Positions 40,587 to 42,510 of a stretch of DNA of 42,510 nt are shown piece after piece. How positions within the stretch are numbered: position 1 is the stretch's first letter; every line of letters begins with the position of its first letter. Source of the DNA: Bauldia sp. (GTDB lineage Bacteria > Pseudomonadota > Alphaproteobacteria > Rhizobiales > Kaistiaceae); NCBI GenBank assembly GCA_020442065.1, contig JAGRKZ010000127.1, forward strand, positions 1 to 42,510. The letters are read 5' to 3'. The notes below the pieces were generated by a model, which saw only the letters and a list, made by a program, of their open reading frames with translations, did no database searches and was not told the origin of the DNA. Both the position numbers and the translations under genes were made by a program.

Positions 40587-41519
40587 TCAGGTCGTGGCGA
40601 GCGTCTGCCTGACGCCGTCCTCGATCGTGACGAACGGCGCCTCGAAGCCATCGGTGCGGAGGCGCGAGATGTCGGCCTCGGTGAAGGCCTGGTAGGCGCC
40701 GGCAAGGTCGGCCGGCATCGGGACGTACTCGATCCGCCCCGTGCCGCGCGCCGCAACGACCGCCTTGGCGAGGTCGTTGAAGCTGCGGCTCCCGCCGGTG
40801 CCGACATTGTAGAGGCCGTTGGCGCGCTTCGAATCGAACGCCCAGAGATTGACGGCGACGACGTCGCCGACGAAGACGAAGTCGCGGCGATGCTCACCGT
40901 CGCCGACCCCGTGGGAAGCGCCGAACAGGCGTACCGTCCCGCTCTCGGCGAGCTGCCGGTCGAAGTGATGAACCACGCTCGCCATCCGTCCCTTGTGGGC
41001 CTCGTGCGGCCCGTAGACGTTGAAATAGCGGAGCCCGACGACCCGCACCTCGTGCTCGCCCTGGCGATCGAGCCACTGGTCGAAGAGCAGCTTCGACCAG
41101 CCGTAGACGTTGAGCGGGCGGAGATCCGGAGCGTCCTCGCGGAAATCCGTGCCGCCGCCATAGACTGCGGCGGACGACGCATAGATGAGGGTCGCGTCCT
41201 TCCGCCGGCACCAGCCGAACACCGCCTTCGAGAAGGTGAAATTGGTGTCGAGCATGTACTGGCCGTTCCATTCGGTCGTGTCGGTGCAGGCGCCCTGATG
41301 GAACACCGCCTCGACCGGCCCGAAGTCCTTGCCCGCCTCGATCCTGTCGCGGAACGCGGCCTTGTCGAGGTAGTCGGCGATGCGTGCGCCGGCGAGGTTG
41401 GCGAACTTGTGACCGTCGGTCAGGTCGTCGACCACCATGATGTCGTCGCGGCCCCGCGCGTTGAGGGCGTGGACGAGATTGGACCCGATGAAGCCGGCGC
41501 CGCCGGTGACGATCAGCAT
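40587..41519 (-). CDS. hldD: ADP-L-glycero-D-manno-heptose 6-epimerase
   Basis: A 310-residue NADP-dependent SDR-extended epimerase, the last step of ADP-heptose synthesis. MLIVTGGAGFIGSNLVHALN gives the Rossmann motif; catalytic Ser116 (YASSAAVYGGG), Tyr139 and Lys143 (NVYGWSKLLFD); FHQGACTDTTEWNGQYM and HRRDFVFVGDV are HldD signatures. The ATG at 41519 begins directly with the beta strand, so the longer ORF start at 41591 is rejected. It is separated from the other heptose genes by the TetR/pdxI pair and lies 43 bp downstream of korB. Confidence 0.94.
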   Translation of the reverse strand: MLIVTGGAGFIGSNLVHALNARGRDDIMVVDDLTDGHKFANLAGARIADYLDKAAFRDRIEAGKDFGPVEAVFHQGACTDTTEWNGQYMLDTNFTFSKAVFGWCRRKDATLIYASSAAVYGGGTDFREDAPDLRPLNVYGWSKLLFDQWLDRQGEHEVRVVGLRYFNVYGPHEAHKGRMASVVHHFDRQLAESGTVRLFGASHGVGDGEHRRDFVFVGDVVAVNLWAFDSKRANGLYNVGTGGSRSFNDLAKAVVAARGTGRIEYVPMPADLAGAYQAFTEADISRLRTDGFEAPFVTIEDGVRQTLATT

Positions 41520-41562
41520 CAGCCGTCTTCGCCCGAGCGCGGGCCGAATGCAACGGGGCCGA

Positions 41563-42510
41563 TCAACGCAGGCGTGCGTTGATCTCGGCAAGGGTGGCGA
41601 CGCCGGGGCAGAGCTCGGCCTCGCCGAGCCGGTTGAGCGGCGTCTCGACCGTCCTCATGCGGTCGTGGAGGTCGCCGGCGGCATCGTTGATGTAGAGCAG
41701 GCCGGTGACGACCTCGCCCGCCGCCTGCCGCTCGGCAATGTAGGACATCGCCGCGAGCTTGTCGGTGGGGTCGTAGTCCTCGTCGAGCTTGCGGAGGCGG
41801 ATCACCGAGCCGTCGGGCTGGGTGACGTCGGCCGCCGCGCCGTGCTCGTATTCGGCCGTGATCTCGTCGTGGCCTTCGATCCAGTCGATGGCGTTGACCG
41901 CATCGTTATGGGCGCGGACGTAGTCGAAGCTCTTGGTCGAGCCCGGATGGTTGTTGAAGGCGACGCAGGGGCTGATCACGTCGAGAAAGGCACCGCCGCG
42001 GTGGCGCATCGCGGCCTTGATCAGCGGCACCAGCTGGTGCTTGTCGCCGGAGAAGCCGCGGCCGACGAAGGTGGCGCCGAGAAGGAGCGCCATCGAGACC
42101 AGGTCGATCGGCTGGTCGGTGTTGCCAACGCCGCGCTTGGAGGTCGAGCCGGCATCGGCGGTGGCCGAGAACTGGCCCTTGGTGAGGCCGTACACGCCGT
42201 TGTTCTCGACGATGTAGACCATGTTGACGCTGCGCCGCAGGCAATGGGCGAACTGGCCGAGGCCGATCGAGGCGGAATCGCCGTCGCCGGAGACGCCGAG
42301 ATAGATGAGATCCCGGTTGGCGAGATTGGCCCCGGTGGCGACCGACGGCATGCGGCCGTGGACGCTGTTGAAGCCGTGGCTCTGGCCGAGGAAATAGGTC
42401 GGCGTCTTGGACGAGCAGCCGATGCCGGAGAGCTTGGCCACCTTGTGGGGCGGCAGGTCGAGCTCGAAGCAGGCCTGGACGATCGCCGCCGAGATCGAAT
42501 CGTGGCCGCA
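41563..42510 (-). CDS. korB: 2-Oxoacid:ferredoxin oxidoreductase beta subunit, 5' end outside window
   Basis: ThDP-binding beta subunit of a 2-oxoglutarate-type ferredoxin oxidoreductase. The visible 315 residues begin CGHDSISAAIVQACFELDLP, i.e. inside the usual C-x-G-C-G-H ThDP motif, so only the extreme N-terminus is missing. SGDGDSASIGLGQFAHCLRR and VENNGVYGLTKGQFSAT supply the Mg2+/ThDP signature (GDGD...N). VGNTDQPIDLVSMALLLGAT and VISPCVAFNNHPGSTKSFDY are typical of KorB. korA is expected just upstream. It is followed on the same strand by hldD. Confidence 0.92.
   Translation of the reverse strand, partial: CGHDSISAAIVQACFELDLPPHKVAKLSGIGCSSKTPTYFLGQSHGFNSVHGRMPSVATGANLANRDLIYLGVSGDGDSASIGLGQFAHCLRRSVNMVYIVENNGVYGLTKGQFSATADAGSTSKRGVGNTDQPIDLVSMALLLGATFVGRGFSGDKHQLVPLIKAAMRHRGGAFLDVISPCVAFNNHPGSTKSFDYVRAHNDAVNAIDWIEGHDEITAEYEHGAAADVTQPDGSVIRLRKLDEDYDPTDKLAAMSYIAERQAAGEVVTGLLYINDAAGDLHDRMRTVETPLNRLGEAELCPGVATLAEINARLR

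Overview
The window looks like chromosomal DNA of a GC-rich alphaproteobacterium. The evidence is a NadQ-type NUDIX/NAD regulator next to a tyrosine phosphatase, an HD hydrolase and YgfZ; a TIGR02301-type secreted protein; CtrA-like boxes (TTAA-N7-TTAA); and the beta subunit of a 2-oxoacid:ferredoxin oxidoreductase. No phage, transposase, integrase, rRNA or CRISPR was seen. Family assignments come from reading translated sequences, not from searches. The genus cannot be fixed from here.

Layout. (1) 1-11858 is a housekeeping and conserved-hypothetical block: start of ppdK, a membrane cNMP-binding protein, the ygfZ-HD-phosphatase-nadQ operon, a secreted protein, a TupA-like ATP-grasp enzyme, a possibly CtrA-controlled 90-residue protein, a TIGR02301 protein, a NUDIX hydrolase, an SRAP-family protein lacking its usual catalytic residues, two small ORFs, a DUF1499 protein, an MBL-fold hydrolase and a UMF1-type MFS transporter. 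(2) 11940-13728 holds tRNA-Pro(CGG), a rhamnosyltransferase-like protein with a Lys/Gly repeat tail, tRNA-Gln(TTG) and a solitary Phd-type antitoxin. (3) 13774-23566 is a catabolic-looking block: a kinase-like phosphotransferase overlapping a divergent enolase homologue, a BTAD/TPR regulator, a relic of a second enolase tail, then a 2-hydroxyacid dehydrogenase, two Gfo/Idh/MocA oxidoreductases and an amidase on one strand. (4) 23576-29594 is a run of six small RTX-type calcium-binding proteins. Five are paralogues on the minus strand sharing an unusual N-terminal module; the sixth is a different, serralysin-tail-like protein on the plus strand. (5) 29908-35282 holds iolD, iolE, an SDR dehydrogenase and two tandem FadR-type GntR regulators. 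(6) 35292-41519 is a heptose/LPS inner-core block (hldE, gmhA, gmhB, waaC, hldD) containing a divergent TetR/pyridoxal-reductase pair. (7) 41563-42510 is korB, running off the window.

How it fits together. Blocks 3 and 5 read as one cyclitol or sugar-acid catabolic locus split by the RTX array: IolD and IolE are inositol-ring enzymes, the Gfo/Idh proteins are plausible inositol-type dehydrogenases, and two GntR proteins could respond to the substrate or an intermediate. The hld/gmh/waaC genes make ADP-heptose and attach it to lipid A-Kdo.

Most worth a second look: the RTX paralogue array with near-identical CRP-like palindromes upstream of some members; the SRAP homologue with catalytic Cys, Glu and His all substituted; the enolase homologue with altered active-site positions and its second 3' fragment beyond a regulator; and a cluster of CtrA-like boxes upstream of an uncharacterised small protein.
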